A stretch of 35,432 nucleotides of DNA from Candidatus Poribacteria bacterium (GTDB lineage: Bacteria > Poribacteria > WGA-4E > WGA-3G). The stretch's first letter is position 1. Every line of letters starts with the position of its first letter. The DNA is taken from positions 1 to 35,432 of the forward strand of contig JAJDXV010000017.1 in assembly GCA_022823085.1 (NCBI GenBank), read 5' to 3'. Made by a program: the position numbers and the translations under genes. The notes under the pieces were generated by a model. That model had not been told where the DNA came from. It saw only the letters and a program-made list of their open reading frames with translations, and searched no databases. Shown here in pieces: positions 16,368-24,514 of this stretch.

Positions 16368-17435
16368 ATGTTAGATGAACAGAAACAGAAAGCCATCGAC
16401 CAAGCGATTTCACAAGTAGAACGTGAATTCGGCAAAGGTGCTATCATGCGCTTCACCGATGGAGAGGTCGTACCGGCCGAAGCGATCCCAACCGGTGCCC
16501 TCTCACTTGATATTGCCCTCGGTATCGGTGGTGTCCCACGTGGCAGAATTATTGAGATTTTCGGGCATGAAGGCACAGGAAAAACAACCCTCGCACTGCA
16601 TGTCGTCTCCGAAGTCCAGAAAATGGGCGGCACCGCTGTGTTTATTGACGTTGAACACGCACTCGACACCACCTACGCACGGAGTATCGGGGTCAACATG
16701 GAGAACCTGTTGATCGCACAACCCGACGCAGGTGAACAGGCGTTAGAGATCGTTGAGACACTCATCCGGAGCGGTGCTATTGACCTTGTCGTCGTCGATT
16801 CCGTCGCGGCGTTGACACCGCAAGCCGAAATTGAGGGTGAAATGGGCGACTCACACGTCGGGCTCCTGCCGCGCTTGATGTCGAAAGCACTTCGGAAACT
16901 ATCCGGTGTTACCAACAAATCTCAAACATGTGTCATCTTTACAAACCAGATTCGGCAAAAGATCGGCATTATGTTCGGGAACCCAGATACAACACCCGGT
17001 GGACTCGCACTCAAATTCCACGCCTCCGTCCGATTGGAGCTCCGCCGCGGCACACAGATCAAGGAAGGGAACGAAGTCGTTGGGAGCAGCGTACGGGTCA
17101 AAGTCGCAAAAAATAAGGTCGCACCGCCTTTCAAGGAAACCGAATACGACGTTACCTTCGGTAAAGGCATTTCCAAAGAAGGCAACCTCTTAGATATCGC
17201 TGTCGATAATGAATTCGTCCAGAAGAGCGGGTCATGGTTCTCTTATAACGACGAACGCATCGGGCAGGGACGGTCAAACGCGAAGAAATATTTGGAGGAC
17301 AACCCTGAAATCGCCACAGAACTTGAGTTGAAAATACGTGAAAAACTGAACATGGCGCCCGATGCCGTCGCAGGCGCGATTCCCGATGCCGAAGGGGATG
17401 ACGAGATTCACGAGACGGTTGAAGCCGCAGAATAG
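16368..17435 (+). CDS. recA: Recombinase RecA
   Basis: A 355-residue RecA, the normal length. It starts [27 protein letters not shown]; Walker A is GHEGTGKTT (more often GPESSGKTT), and Walker B lies in [12 protein letters not shown]. The L2-region [22 protein letters not shown] is intact and the C-terminus is acidic. ATP-driven strand exchange in repair and recombination and coprotease action on LexA are expected. AAGGAGA precedes the ATG. A perfect 11-bp hairpin follows the gene. Confidence 0.98.
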   Translation: MLDEQKQKAIDQAISQVEREFGKGAIMRFTDGEVVPAEAIPTGALSLDIALGIGGVPRGRIIEIFGHEGTGKTTLALHVVSEVQKMGGTAVFIDVEHALDTTYARSIGVNMENLLIAQPDAGEQALEIVETLIRSGAIDLVVVDSVAALTPQAEIEGEMGDSHVGLLPRLMSKALRKLSGVTNKSQTCVIFTNQIRQKIGIMFGNPDTTPGGLALKFHASVRLELRRGTQIKEGNEVVGSSVRVKVAKNKVAPPFKETEYDVTFGKGISKEGNLLDIAVDNEFVQKSGSWFSYNDERIGQGRSNAKKYLEDNPEIATELELKIREKLNMAPDAVAGAIPDAEGDDEIHETVEAAE

Positions 17436-17446
17436 TGCCAAAACGG

Positions 17447-17475
17447 GTATAGCGAGGTTTTCTGCCTCGCTATAC
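17447..17475 (+). terminator. Hairpin at the 3' end of recA
   Basis: GTATAGCGAGG (17447-17457) pairs with CCTCGCTATAC (17465-17475): a perfect 11-bp stem with a seven-base loop, 12 bases after the recA stop. There is no following U-tract on the plus strand, so it may be a processing or stability hairpin, or a weak terminator. Confidence 0.5.
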
Positions 17476-17564
17476 AAAATCGCCAAATCGGTAAACTCTG
17501 ATACCGGCTACCTTGCTAATATTTTTGCTGACGACTGATGGCTTGGAAAAAAATCAACTTTTTC

Positions 17565-17593
17565 TTGACACAATTTTTTCAAGATGCTATACT
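17565..17593 (+). promoter_or_regulatory. Promoter of the proteasome locus
   Basis: TTGACA (17565-17570), 17 bases, TATACT (17588-17593), in AT-rich DNA 117 bases before the ARC/Mpa start. It is the only strong promoter seen before the cluster. Confidence 0.8.
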
Positions 17594-17709
17594 CTAATAA
17601 AATGTTGGGTTGAATCACGAATTTGATTGAATCCGACACTCTGCTTACCTGACTCACGTCATCACGAGTGAGTTCGGAGAAATCCTTTTGGAAAGTGAGA
17701 ACTTCACGT

Positions 17710-19494
17710 ATGGCTATCAAAAAAGGAAATTCCGAAGATACCTTTGAAGGACAACAGAAATTTGATGTTGTCTGGTATGAGCAGCAGATGCGCGCGCTTC
17801 AAGGAACCATCGACATGCTCGAAAATGAACTTGACAACATGCACCGACAGCAGCATACCATATATGTCAAGGACCTTGAAACACAACTCCATGAAACACA
17901 ACGTGAATTGATGGCAGCGCATCGGCGCAACAGACGGCTCACAAGCACCCTGCAAGAGGCAAAAGAGAAACTACAAATCCTAAAGGAAAAAGTTGATCAA
18001 CTCAGCGCGCCTCCGAACAACTACGGGGTCTTCCTCGCCGAAAATGAGGACGGCACTGTTGACATCGATATCAGCGGCAGGAAATGGCGCGTCAATATCG
18101 ATCCAGCACTTAGGAATCAGAACTTCAAAATAGGACAGGAAGTCATCGTCAATAGCGGTATGAACGTTGTTGACATCAAAAATGCTGAAAGGCACGGCGA
18201 TGTCGTCAAAATCAAAGAGCAGATAGATGATGAACTCGCTATTGTTAGCCTCCGAACCGATGAAGAACGCGTCGTCAGAGTCGCCGAATCCCTTAAAGGA
18301 GAAACACTGAAAATCGGGGATAACGTACTCCTCAACCATACCACGAGTATGGTCATGGAAAAACTCCCGAAACGCGAGGTGGAAGACCTACTCCTTGAGG
18401 AAGTACCAGATATCGGGTACGCCGACATCGGTGGACTCGATGAACAGATCAATTCGATCCGAGACGCTATTGAGCTGCCCTATCTCTATCCAAAAGAATA
18501 CGAGGAATTTAACCTCTCACCGCCGAAGGGTGTCCTCTTATATGGACCCCCCGGATGTGGTAAGACCTTAATCGCGCGAGCCGTGGCAAGCAGTATCGCT
18601 GAACGCGTCCGAAAAGAGAGTGGACGTAAGGACGTTCGCGGCTATTTCATCAATATTAAAGGCCCCGAACTACTCAATAAATACGTCGGTGAAACCGAAC
18701 GTAAAATACGCGAAGTCTTCCAAAAAGCACGCGAAAAATCAAAAGAAGGGTTCCCGGTCATCATCTTTTTCGATGAAATGGACTCGCTCTTCCGGTCAAG
18801 AGGGATGGGAATCTCATCGGATATGGAATCGACACTCGTACCACAGTTCCTCTCCGAAATTGATGGTGTCGAAAACTTAAGAGATGTCATCGTCATCGGC
18901 GCAAGCAATCGACAAGACCTACTCGATCCCGCCGTTCTACGACCCGGAAGGCTTGACATCAAAATTAAGATCGATCGTCCGAACTTAGAGGGTGCCAAGG
19001 ACATTTTCGGGATATACCTGACATCCGACCTACCCTTCGTTAAAGATGCCCGACAGCAATTTGATGGCGACACACAGGCAATCGCTGACCATTTCATCAA
19101 TGAAGCCGTCAATGAAATGTACGCAATGACAGATGAAAATCGGTTCATCGAAGTAACTTACGCACGCGGCGAACGAGAAACACTCTTTTTCAAAGACTTT
19201 GTCAGCGGTGCAATGATTGAAAACATCGTTTCACGCGCAAAGAAAACAGCAATAAAACGTTTTATCGGTTCCGATGGAACAGATAAAGGGCTACGTCTCA
19301 ACGATCTGAAGGATGCCATTCGGGAAGAATACCACGAAAATGAAGACCTGCCGAATACAACGAATCCCGATGATTGGGCAAAAATCTCAGGACGTAAAGG
19401 CGAGAAAATCGTCAATATTCGCGCATTGACAAATGAACCCACACAAGAGAGAAGACAGGATGTCCGAGTCACACGAGGCGGCACTTTTCTATAA
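17710..19494 (+). CDS. arc: Proteasome-activating AAA+ ATPase (ARC/Mpa)
   Basis: A 594-residue unfoldase that recognises Pup and threads tagged proteins into the 20S core. ATG 17710 is preferred to an upstream GTG at 17668, since the protein then starts like other ARC proteins just before the coiled coil. About residues 20-100 are coiled coil (Pup-binding), 100-215 tandem OB folds, then the AAA domain: Walker A GPPGCGKT 279-286, pore loop KYVGE 324-328, Walker B IIFFDEMD 351-358, sensor and arginine-finger region near GASNRQDLLDPAVLRPGRLD. The C-terminus ends GGTFL; mycobacterial Mpa uses a C-terminal GQYL to dock on the alpha ring, so a Phe-Leu version of the docking tail is inferred. It is first in the cluster, 30 bases before dop. 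Confidence 0.95.
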   Translation: MAIKKGNSEDTFEGQQKFDVVWYEQQMRALQGTIDMLENELDNMHRQQHTIYVKDLETQLHETQRELMAAHRRNRRLTSTLQEAKEKLQILKEKVDQLSAPPNNYGVFLAENEDGTVDIDISGRKWRVNIDPALRNQNFKIGQEVIVNSGMNVVDIKNAERHGDVVKIKEQIDDELAIVSLRTDEERVVRVAESLKGETLKIGDNVLLNHTTSMVMEKLPKREVEDLLLEEVPDIGYADIGGLDEQINSIRDAIELPYLYPKEYEEFNLSPPKGVLLYGPPGCGKTLIARAVASSIAERVRKESGRKDVRGYFINIKGPELLNKYVGETERKIREVFQKAREKSKEGFPVIIFFDEMDSLFRSRGMGISSDMESTLVPQFLSEIDGVENLRDVIVIGASNRQDLLDPAVLRPGRLDIKIKIDRPNLEGAKDIFGIYLTSDLPFVKDARQQFDGDTQAIADHFINEAVNEMYAMTDENRFIEVTYARGERETLFFKDFVSGAMIENIVSRAKKTAIKRFIGSDGTDKGLRLNDLKDAIREEYHENEDLPNTTNPDDWAKISGRKGEKIVNIRALTNEPTQERRQDVRVTRGGTFL

Positions 19495-19524
19495 TCGGTT
19501 GCCCGTTTCAGCTTCATAAGCAAT

Positions 19525-21036
19525 ATGGAAATACCAATCATAATGGGAACAGAGACTGAGTACGGCATCTCAGTCAAAAACGCACGTGAGCAAGACCCGG
19601 TCGCTGCCTCAACTTTGGTGGTTAACGCTTACAAAAGTTGTAGGAACGATATTTCGAGTACTGCAACTGCTGTTACATGGGATTACGACCAAGAGAGTCC
19701 ACTCATGGACGCGCGCGGGTTCCTCGCAGAAGCAGAGACACCCATCTCTGAAACCGATACAAGCAGTGCCATCAATGACATCTTGATTAACGGTGGGCGT
19801 TATTATGTGGATCACGCACACCCGGAGTATTGCACACCGGAATGCGCCAACGCACGAGACCTACTCCTATACGAGAAAGCTGGCGAATTAATATTAGAGG
19901 TCAGTCGCGTCGCAGCGGAACGTTTGTTACTCGACAACCAAGAGATTATCATATATAAAAACAATACCGATTATAAGGGACATAGCTACGGCGCACACGA
20001 AAACTTTCTCATGTCCCGAAAAGTACCTTTTGATGCTATCGTTGATGGGTTGACACCGTTTCTCGTTACACGCCTTATCATTACAGGGAGCGGCAAAGTT
20101 GGAACAGAAAATGGGAGTGACGAAGCAGATTACCAGATCTCCCAACGCGCCGATTTCTTCGAGAAAGAGGTCGGACTCAGCACAATGGTCAACCGCCCCT
20201 TGATCAACACGCGTGATGAGCCACATGCTGATGAAAAACTCTACCGACGTTTACACGTTATCGTCGGTGATTCTAACATGTCCGAACTCAGTATCTATCT
20301 TAAAGTCGGTATTACCTCTATCGCACTACAGTTGATTGAGAAAGGGGTCGTCGGAAAACAGTTCAATTTGAAAGATCCAGTCGCAGCAATAAAATCCATC
20401 TCGCGGGACCTATCCTGCAAAGAACCGATAGAACTCGCCGATGGACAGCAATTGACACCGATAGAGATGCAACGGGCGTATCTCAAACTCGCGCAACAAC
20501 ACCTTACACCGGAAGAACGGACACCTATCGTTGCGGATGTCCTGAAAAAATGGCAATACGTCCTCGATAATCTCGAAATAGACCCACGTCGGCTCAGCAG
20601 ACATCTCGACTGGCTTATCAAAAAGAAATTACTTGACGCATATCGTCAACGGCACGGATACGAGTGGGACGACGCACATCTGCGGATGATGGACTTACAA
20701 TACCACGATATCCGTCCGGACAAAGGGCTTTATATCAGATTGCTGAAAAACGGGCATGTCCAGCGTCTACTCAATCATGAAGAAATTGTGCACGCGATGC
20801 ACTACCCGCCGGTAGATACACGCGCCTATTTTCGAGGCACCTGTTTACGGCGGTTTCCCAAGCACATCTATAGTGCAAGTTGGAATTCAATGATTTTTTC
20901 CAATAAATCGGGGGGGCTTGACAAAATTATGATGGACCGTCCCCACTTCGGGACGCAGAAAATTGTTGGCGAACTGCTGAACAAGTGTACGGCAGAGGAA
21001 CTTGTTAAGAAAATTCGAGGCAACGCAGCTGAATAG
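19525..21036 (+). CDS. dop: Deamidase/depupylase of Pup
   Basis: A 503-residue Pup-ligase-fold enzyme (glutamine-synthetase-like). It starts IPIIMGTETEYGIS (nucleotide-binding glutamate motif). The Dop-specific insertion is present at about residues 40-75 (through GFLAEAETPIS), and the Dop version of the active-site strand, YYVDHAHPEYCTPEC, carries the catalytic Asp. RLHVIVGDSNMSE follows, shared with PafA. Dop converts the C-terminal Gln of Pup to Glu and also removes Pup from substrates. This fits the GGQ end of the local Pup. Its length (about 500) and DHAHPEY motif separate it from PafA at 23141. Confidence 0.95.
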   Translation: MEIPIIMGTETEYGISVKNAREQDPVAASTLVVNAYKSCRNDISSTATAVTWDYDQESPLMDARGFLAEAETPISETDTSSAINDILINGGRYYVDHAHPEYCTPECANARDLLLYEKAGELILEVSRVAAERLLLDNQEIIIYKNNTDYKGHSYGAHENFLMSRKVPFDAIVDGLTPFLVTRLIITGSGKVGTENGSDEADYQISQRADFFEKEVGLSTMVNRPLINTRDEPHADEKLYRRLHVIVGDSNMSELSIYLKVGITSIALQLIEKGVVGKQFNLKDPVAAIKSISRDLSCKEPIELADGQQLTPIEMQRAYLKLAQQHLTPEERTPIVADVLKKWQYVLDNLEIDPRRLSRHLDWLIKKKLLDAYRQRHGYEWDDAHLRMMDLQYHDIRPDKGLYIRLLKNGHVQRLLNHEEIVHAMHYPPVDTRAYFRGTCLRRFPKHIYSASWNSMIFSNKSGGLDKIMMDRPHFGTQKIVGELLNKCTAEELVKKIRGNAAE

Positions 21037-21096
21037 TTATCAGTTTTGACCCACAACTCGATTCCGATACTTTTACTTAGGATGTAGCCTGAAACG

Positions 21097-21171
21097 AAGT
21101 GGAAGGCGGATTTAAGAGCGGAACGTTATTCTCGAAACCGGCTCGATTAACCGCAAGGAATATTAAAAAAT
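21097..21171 (+). repeat. 75-bp direct repeat, copy A (upstream of pup)
   Basis: It is identical over 75 bases to 22262-22336. It ends 14 bases before the pup ATG; the pup ribosome binding site TAAGGAGAG lies just beyond it. It could carry a shared regulatory or processing site. Confidence 0.95.
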
Positions 21172-21184
21172 AAGGAGAGAAAAA

Positions 21185-21397
21185 ATGTCGACAGAAAAAC
21201 AACAGGAACACCGCAAACGCCATATCGATGAAACCGAAGACACGCAATCCGATGTTGGGCAATCCGATGTTGGAAACGGCGAAATGGATGAGGCGTTCGT
21301 CGAAGATTTAGATTCACTGCTTGACGAAATCGATGAAATTTTGGAAGAAGATTCACAGGAATTCGTCGAAAACTACATTCAACGCGGAGGGCAGTAG
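21185..21397 (+). CDS. pup: Prokaryotic ubiquitin-like protein Pup
   Basis: A 70-residue, very acidic, probably disordered protein. The C-terminal half (DLDSLLDEIDEILEE, then FVENYIQRGGQ) is the ARC-binding helix and the conserved tail. The last residue is Gln, so Dop must deamidate it to Glu before PafA can attach it to lysines. TAAGGAGAG precedes ATG 21185. QSDVG occurs twice in tandem (21245-21259 and 21260-21274, differing at the last base), a recent in-frame duplication in the linker. The prcB GTG lies two bases after the stop, so the genes are likely coupled. Confidence 0.95.
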   Translation: MSTEKQQEHRKRHIDETEDTQSDVGQSDVGNGEMDEAFVEDLDSLLDEIDEILEEDSQEFVENYIQRGGQ

Positions 21398-21399
21398 GC

Positions 21400-22194
21400 G
21401 TGCTTGACCTCAGTGATTACGGTACCTCCGACTTCTTTCAAATTCTCAAGCGTCGCCACCCCGAATTACTCACGACGCTCAACTCGTCTGATGTTGTCCC
21501 AAATCCGCAGGTCCCGGAATCCTCATTCCGGCCCTATGAGGGGACAACCGTCCTCGCTGTCGTCTACGACGCAGGTGTCGTGATCGCGGGGGACCGACAG
21601 GCAACTGAAGGGTATCAGGTCGGCGAGCGACGCATTCAGAAGGTCTATCCAGTCGATCGGCACTCGGCAATCGCTGTCGCCGGTGCCGCCGGCCCCTGTA
21701 TTGAGATGGCGAAGCTTTTCCAAGTTGAAGTCGAATTCTACGAAAAAACCGAAGGCGTGAACCTCAGCCTCGAAGGGCAGGCGAACTTCCTTTCACACCT
21801 CGTACGCGCCAACCTCGGACTCGCTATGCAGGGACTCATCGTTCTGCCGCTCTTTGCTGGCTACGATGTGAAACGCCAACGCGGTAGAATCTTCAAATAT
21901 GATGCCATCGGCGGGCGATACGAGGAAGGAGACTACTACGCAATCGGTTCCGGCGGTAAAGACGCACGAGCAACAATTAAAAAACGCTACACGCCAGAAA
22001 TTAACCGTCAAGATGCCTTAGAAATCGTCGTTGAAGCACTCTGGGACGCTGCAGATGAAGACATCGCAACAGGCGGCCCCGATCTTATCCGAAACATTTT
22101 TCCAATACTTTACACCCTCACTGAAGACGGTGTCACTGAAGTACCGGAGGCAACCGTTGAGGCACTCTATCGCGAGTTCATAGCGCAGCTATAG
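21400..22194 (+). CDS. prcB: Proteasome beta subunit
   Basis: A 264-residue N-terminal nucleophile hydrolase beginning at GTG 21400, directly after pup. The first 48 residues are a propeptide ending RPYEG; self-cleavage exposes catalytic Thr49. Counting from that Thr, Asp17 (GDRQAT) and Lys33 (RRIQKVYP) fall at exactly the positions needed for catalysis. GVVIAGDR and AIGSGG are the usual beta-subunit motifs. It forms the inner beta rings of the 20S core with PrcA. Confidence 0.96.
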   Translation: MLDLSDYGTSDFFQILKRRHPELLTTLNSSDVVPNPQVPESSFRPYEGTTVLAVVYDAGVVIAGDRQATEGYQVGERRIQKVYPVDRHSAIAVAGAAGPCIEMAKLFQVEVEFYEKTEGVNLSLEGQANFLSHLVRANLGLAMQGLIVLPLFAGYDVKRQRGRIFKYDAIGGRYEEGDYYAIGSGGKDARATIKKRYTPEINRQDALEIVVEALWDAADEDIATGGPDLIRNIFPILYTLTEDGVTEVPEATVEALYREFIAQL

Positions 22195-22261
22195 GAGAAT
22201 AGTTACCAGTAGCCAGTTAAAGCCGGATATTCTGGCAGGAACATTATCTGTTACTGCTCAC

Positions 22262-22336
22262 AAGTGGAAGGCGGATTTAAGAGCGGAACGTTATTCTCGA
22301 AACCGGCTCGATTAACCGCAAGGAATATTAAAAAAT
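22262..22336 (+). repeat. 75-bp direct repeat, copy B (upstream of prcA)
   Basis: It is identical to 21097-21171. Its last two bases are the A and T of the prcA start codon, so this copy supplies the whole leader of prcA and brings only AAGGAAT (22320-22326) as ribosome binding site. Confidence 0.95.
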
Positions 22337-23054
22337 GTCCACACCGTACTACGTTTCACCGGAGCAGATCCGCCAAGATAAAGAAGATTTCGTCCGCCGC
22401 GGCATCGCACAAGCCAAGGAAGTCGTCGTCTTAGAATATAAGGATGGGCTCCTAATGGTGGCTGAGAATCCACGCAAAACGACCTTCAAAATTTCCGAAA
22501 TTTATGACAGGATCGCATTCGCTGCCGCCGGCAGGATCGCTGAATACGAGATACTACGGACCGTCGGGATTCGTGAAGCCGAAATTAAAGGGTTCCGCTA
22601 CTATCGCGAAGATGTCACAGCGAAGTGGTTGACAAACCTCTATTCGCAGCACATGGGAGCCGTCGCACAAGCATGGGATGCCAAACCCCTGGAGATAGAA
22701 CTCCTTGTCTGTGAATTGGGCGTAGAAGACGCACCCGACAATTCAACACTGCAGAACAATCGGATATACCACATCGCATTCGACGGTATCTATTCGGAAG
22801 AAGAAAAGTATGCCGTTATCGGCGGGCGCGCCACGGCAATAACAGAGATTTTGCAACAACACTACACCGATAACTTAGAGTTGTCCGCAGCACTAAAACT
22901 CGTGACAGACACCTTTCGGACCGTTGAAGCAGACGCTGAAGACGATTATGAAATAACGCCACAGACTGTTGAGGTGGCATGCTTGGAGCAGACAATTGAA
23001 CGACGAAAATTTCGACGACTTTCTACCCAAGAAGTCACGACACTTCTGGCCTAA
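22335..23054 (+). CDS. prcA: Proteasome alpha subunit
   Basis: A 239-residue alpha subunit with the expected N-terminal gate segment (YYVSPEQIRQDKEDFVRRGIAQAKEVVVLEY, which includes the YxxPEQ and helix H0 pattern) and no catalytic Thr. The outer alpha rings gate the core and dock ARC. It lies 140 bases after prcB, unlike the tight prcB-prcA spacing in mycobacteria, because the 75-bp repeat intervenes. An intrinsic terminator follows. Confidence 0.94.
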   Translation: MSTPYYVSPEQIRQDKEDFVRRGIAQAKEVVVLEYKDGLLMVAENPRKTTFKISEIYDRIAFAAAGRIAEYEILRTVGIREAEIKGFRYYREDVTAKWLTNLYSQHMGAVAQAWDAKPLEIELLVCELGVEDAPDNSTLQNNRIYHIAFDGIYSEEEKYAVIGGRATAITEILQQHYTDNLELSAALKLVTDTFRTVEADAEDDYEITPQTVEVACLEQTIERRKFRRLSTQEVTTLLA

Positions 23055-23078
23055 TCTTTTGACCCCGGACCAACGCTC

Positions 23079-23109
23079 GGCTTTTCTGTCGTCAAAAGCC
23101 TGTTTTTTT
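23079..23109 (+). terminator. Intrinsic terminator between prcA and pafA
   Basis: GGCTTTT (23079-23085) pairs with AAAAGCC (23094-23100) around an eight-base loop and is followed by TGTTTTTTT. It sits 24 bases after the prcA stop and 31 before the pafA ATG, so it may end the core transcript or attenuate pafA expression. Confidence 0.65.
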
Positions 23110-23140
23110 GCCGAAACAGTGCCGACAAAGGGGCTATCTT

Positions 23141-24499
23141 ATGAAGCGTAGAATTTATGGACTCGAAACCGAGTTCGGAATCATCTGGACACCAGACGGA
23201 CCCCGAAAAAAAACACTCACTGTTCAGAACGTTGTGATGTACCTTTTCCGAGAAATCGTCGCGGGGAGAATGTACCCAGATGTCTTTCTCGAAAACGGCG
23301 CACGCTTCTACCAAGACATCGGATGCCATCCAGAGTATGCGACCCCCGAATGTGATGACGTCGCAGAACTCGTCGCACACGATAAAGCCGGGGAACGCAT
23401 TATTACACGCCTCGCCAGCAACGCAGAACGACACATGAAAAATGACGGGTTCCACGGAAAAATCTCTATCTTCAAAAACAATCTCGATACACCCGGAAAT
23501 ACCTACGGATGCCACGAAAACTACCTCATGGAACGACATGTCGATTTCCGACAGTTGGCATCCCAACTCATACCCTTCTTTGTTACACGTCAGGTCTTCA
23601 CAGGCGCAGGCAAAATCAAACCCAGCCACCGCGGCTACTATGCCATCTCACAGCGCGCCGAGCATATCCGAGAAGAAATCTCTATCGGAACAACAACCGC
23701 ACGCGGGATCATCAATACACGCGATGAACCCCACGCAGACAGAGAAAAATATAGACGGTTACACGTCATCGTCGGTGATTCTAATATGTCCGAATTTTCG
23801 ACTTTCTTGAAGGTCGGCACCACCGGGATCGTACTACGCATGATTGAAGACAATTTCATTCAGCAACGGTTCGCACTCCGCAACCCTGTCAAAGCCATAC
23901 GCGAAATCTCTGACGATATTACCTGCAAACATCAGATTGAACTCCAAAACGGGAAACGCCTCTCAGCTGTCGATTTACAGTGGCAGTACCTCGAATGCGC
24001 AAAACGCTATCTTGCACAAGCCGAATCTGACACAACGACAGCACAAATCATGGCACGCTGGGAATACGTACTCACCTGTTTGGAAACCGATCCGATGCAA
24101 TTAGAACGTGAAGTGGATTGGGTCATCAAATGGAAATGGCTACAGACCTACCTCGCAAAACGGGGCTACGATTGGGACTCGCCACAGGTTAAACACCTCG
24201 ATCTAAAATACCATAACGTCCGACAGGAGGAGAGCCTCTACTATACGCTTGAAAGACGAGCTGAAGTCGAGCGCATCGTCAGAGATACACAGATCCAACA
24301 CGCTGAACATTTTCCACCTGAACGGACACGCGCCAAATTTAGAGGCAAATTTATCAAGAAAGTTAACGAAGGAAAGATCCTATGCGGGGTCAACTGGAGT
24401 TATATCCAACTCTATGAACCGTATCAGATTCTTTACCTTTCAACAGATCCATTTAAACCAGAATTCGACGAAGCAAGTCGCACGATTTATTCAATCTAA
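23141..24499 (+). CDS. pafA: Pup-protein ligase
   Basis: A 452-residue ligase, the same length as the mycobacterial enzyme when started at ATG 23141 (an upstream frame from 23108 runs through the terminator's T-tract and is unlikely). It begins KRRIYGLETEFGIIW; the catalytic Asp lies in FYQDIGCHPEYATPEC, the PafA form of the motif, and RLHVIVGDSNMSEFS is shared with Dop. There is no Dop loop. It uses ATP to join the Pup C-terminal Glu side chain to substrate lysines. ppdK follows 15 bases later in the same orientation. Confidence 0.95.
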   Translation: MKRRIYGLETEFGIIWTPDGPRKKTLTVQNVVMYLFREIVAGRMYPDVFLENGARFYQDIGCHPEYATPECDDVAELVAHDKAGERIITRLASNAERHMKNDGFHGKISIFKNNLDTPGNTYGCHENYLMERHVDFRQLASQLIPFFVTRQVFTGAGKIKPSHRGYYAISQRAEHIREEISIGTTTARGIINTRDEPHADREKYRRLHVIVGDSNMSEFSTFLKVGTTGIVLRMIEDNFIQQRFALRNPVKAIREISDDITCKHQIELQNGKRLSAVDLQWQYLECAKRYLAQAESDTTTAQIMARWEYVLTCLETDPMQLEREVDWVIKWKWLQTYLAKRGYDWDSPQVKHLDLKYHNVRQEESLYYTLERRAEVERIVRDTQIQHAEHFPPERTRAKFRGKFIKKVNEGKILCGVNWSYIQLYEPYQILYLSTDPFKPEFDEASRTIYSI

Positions 24500-24514
24500 C
24501 ACAGGAGGCTTTTG

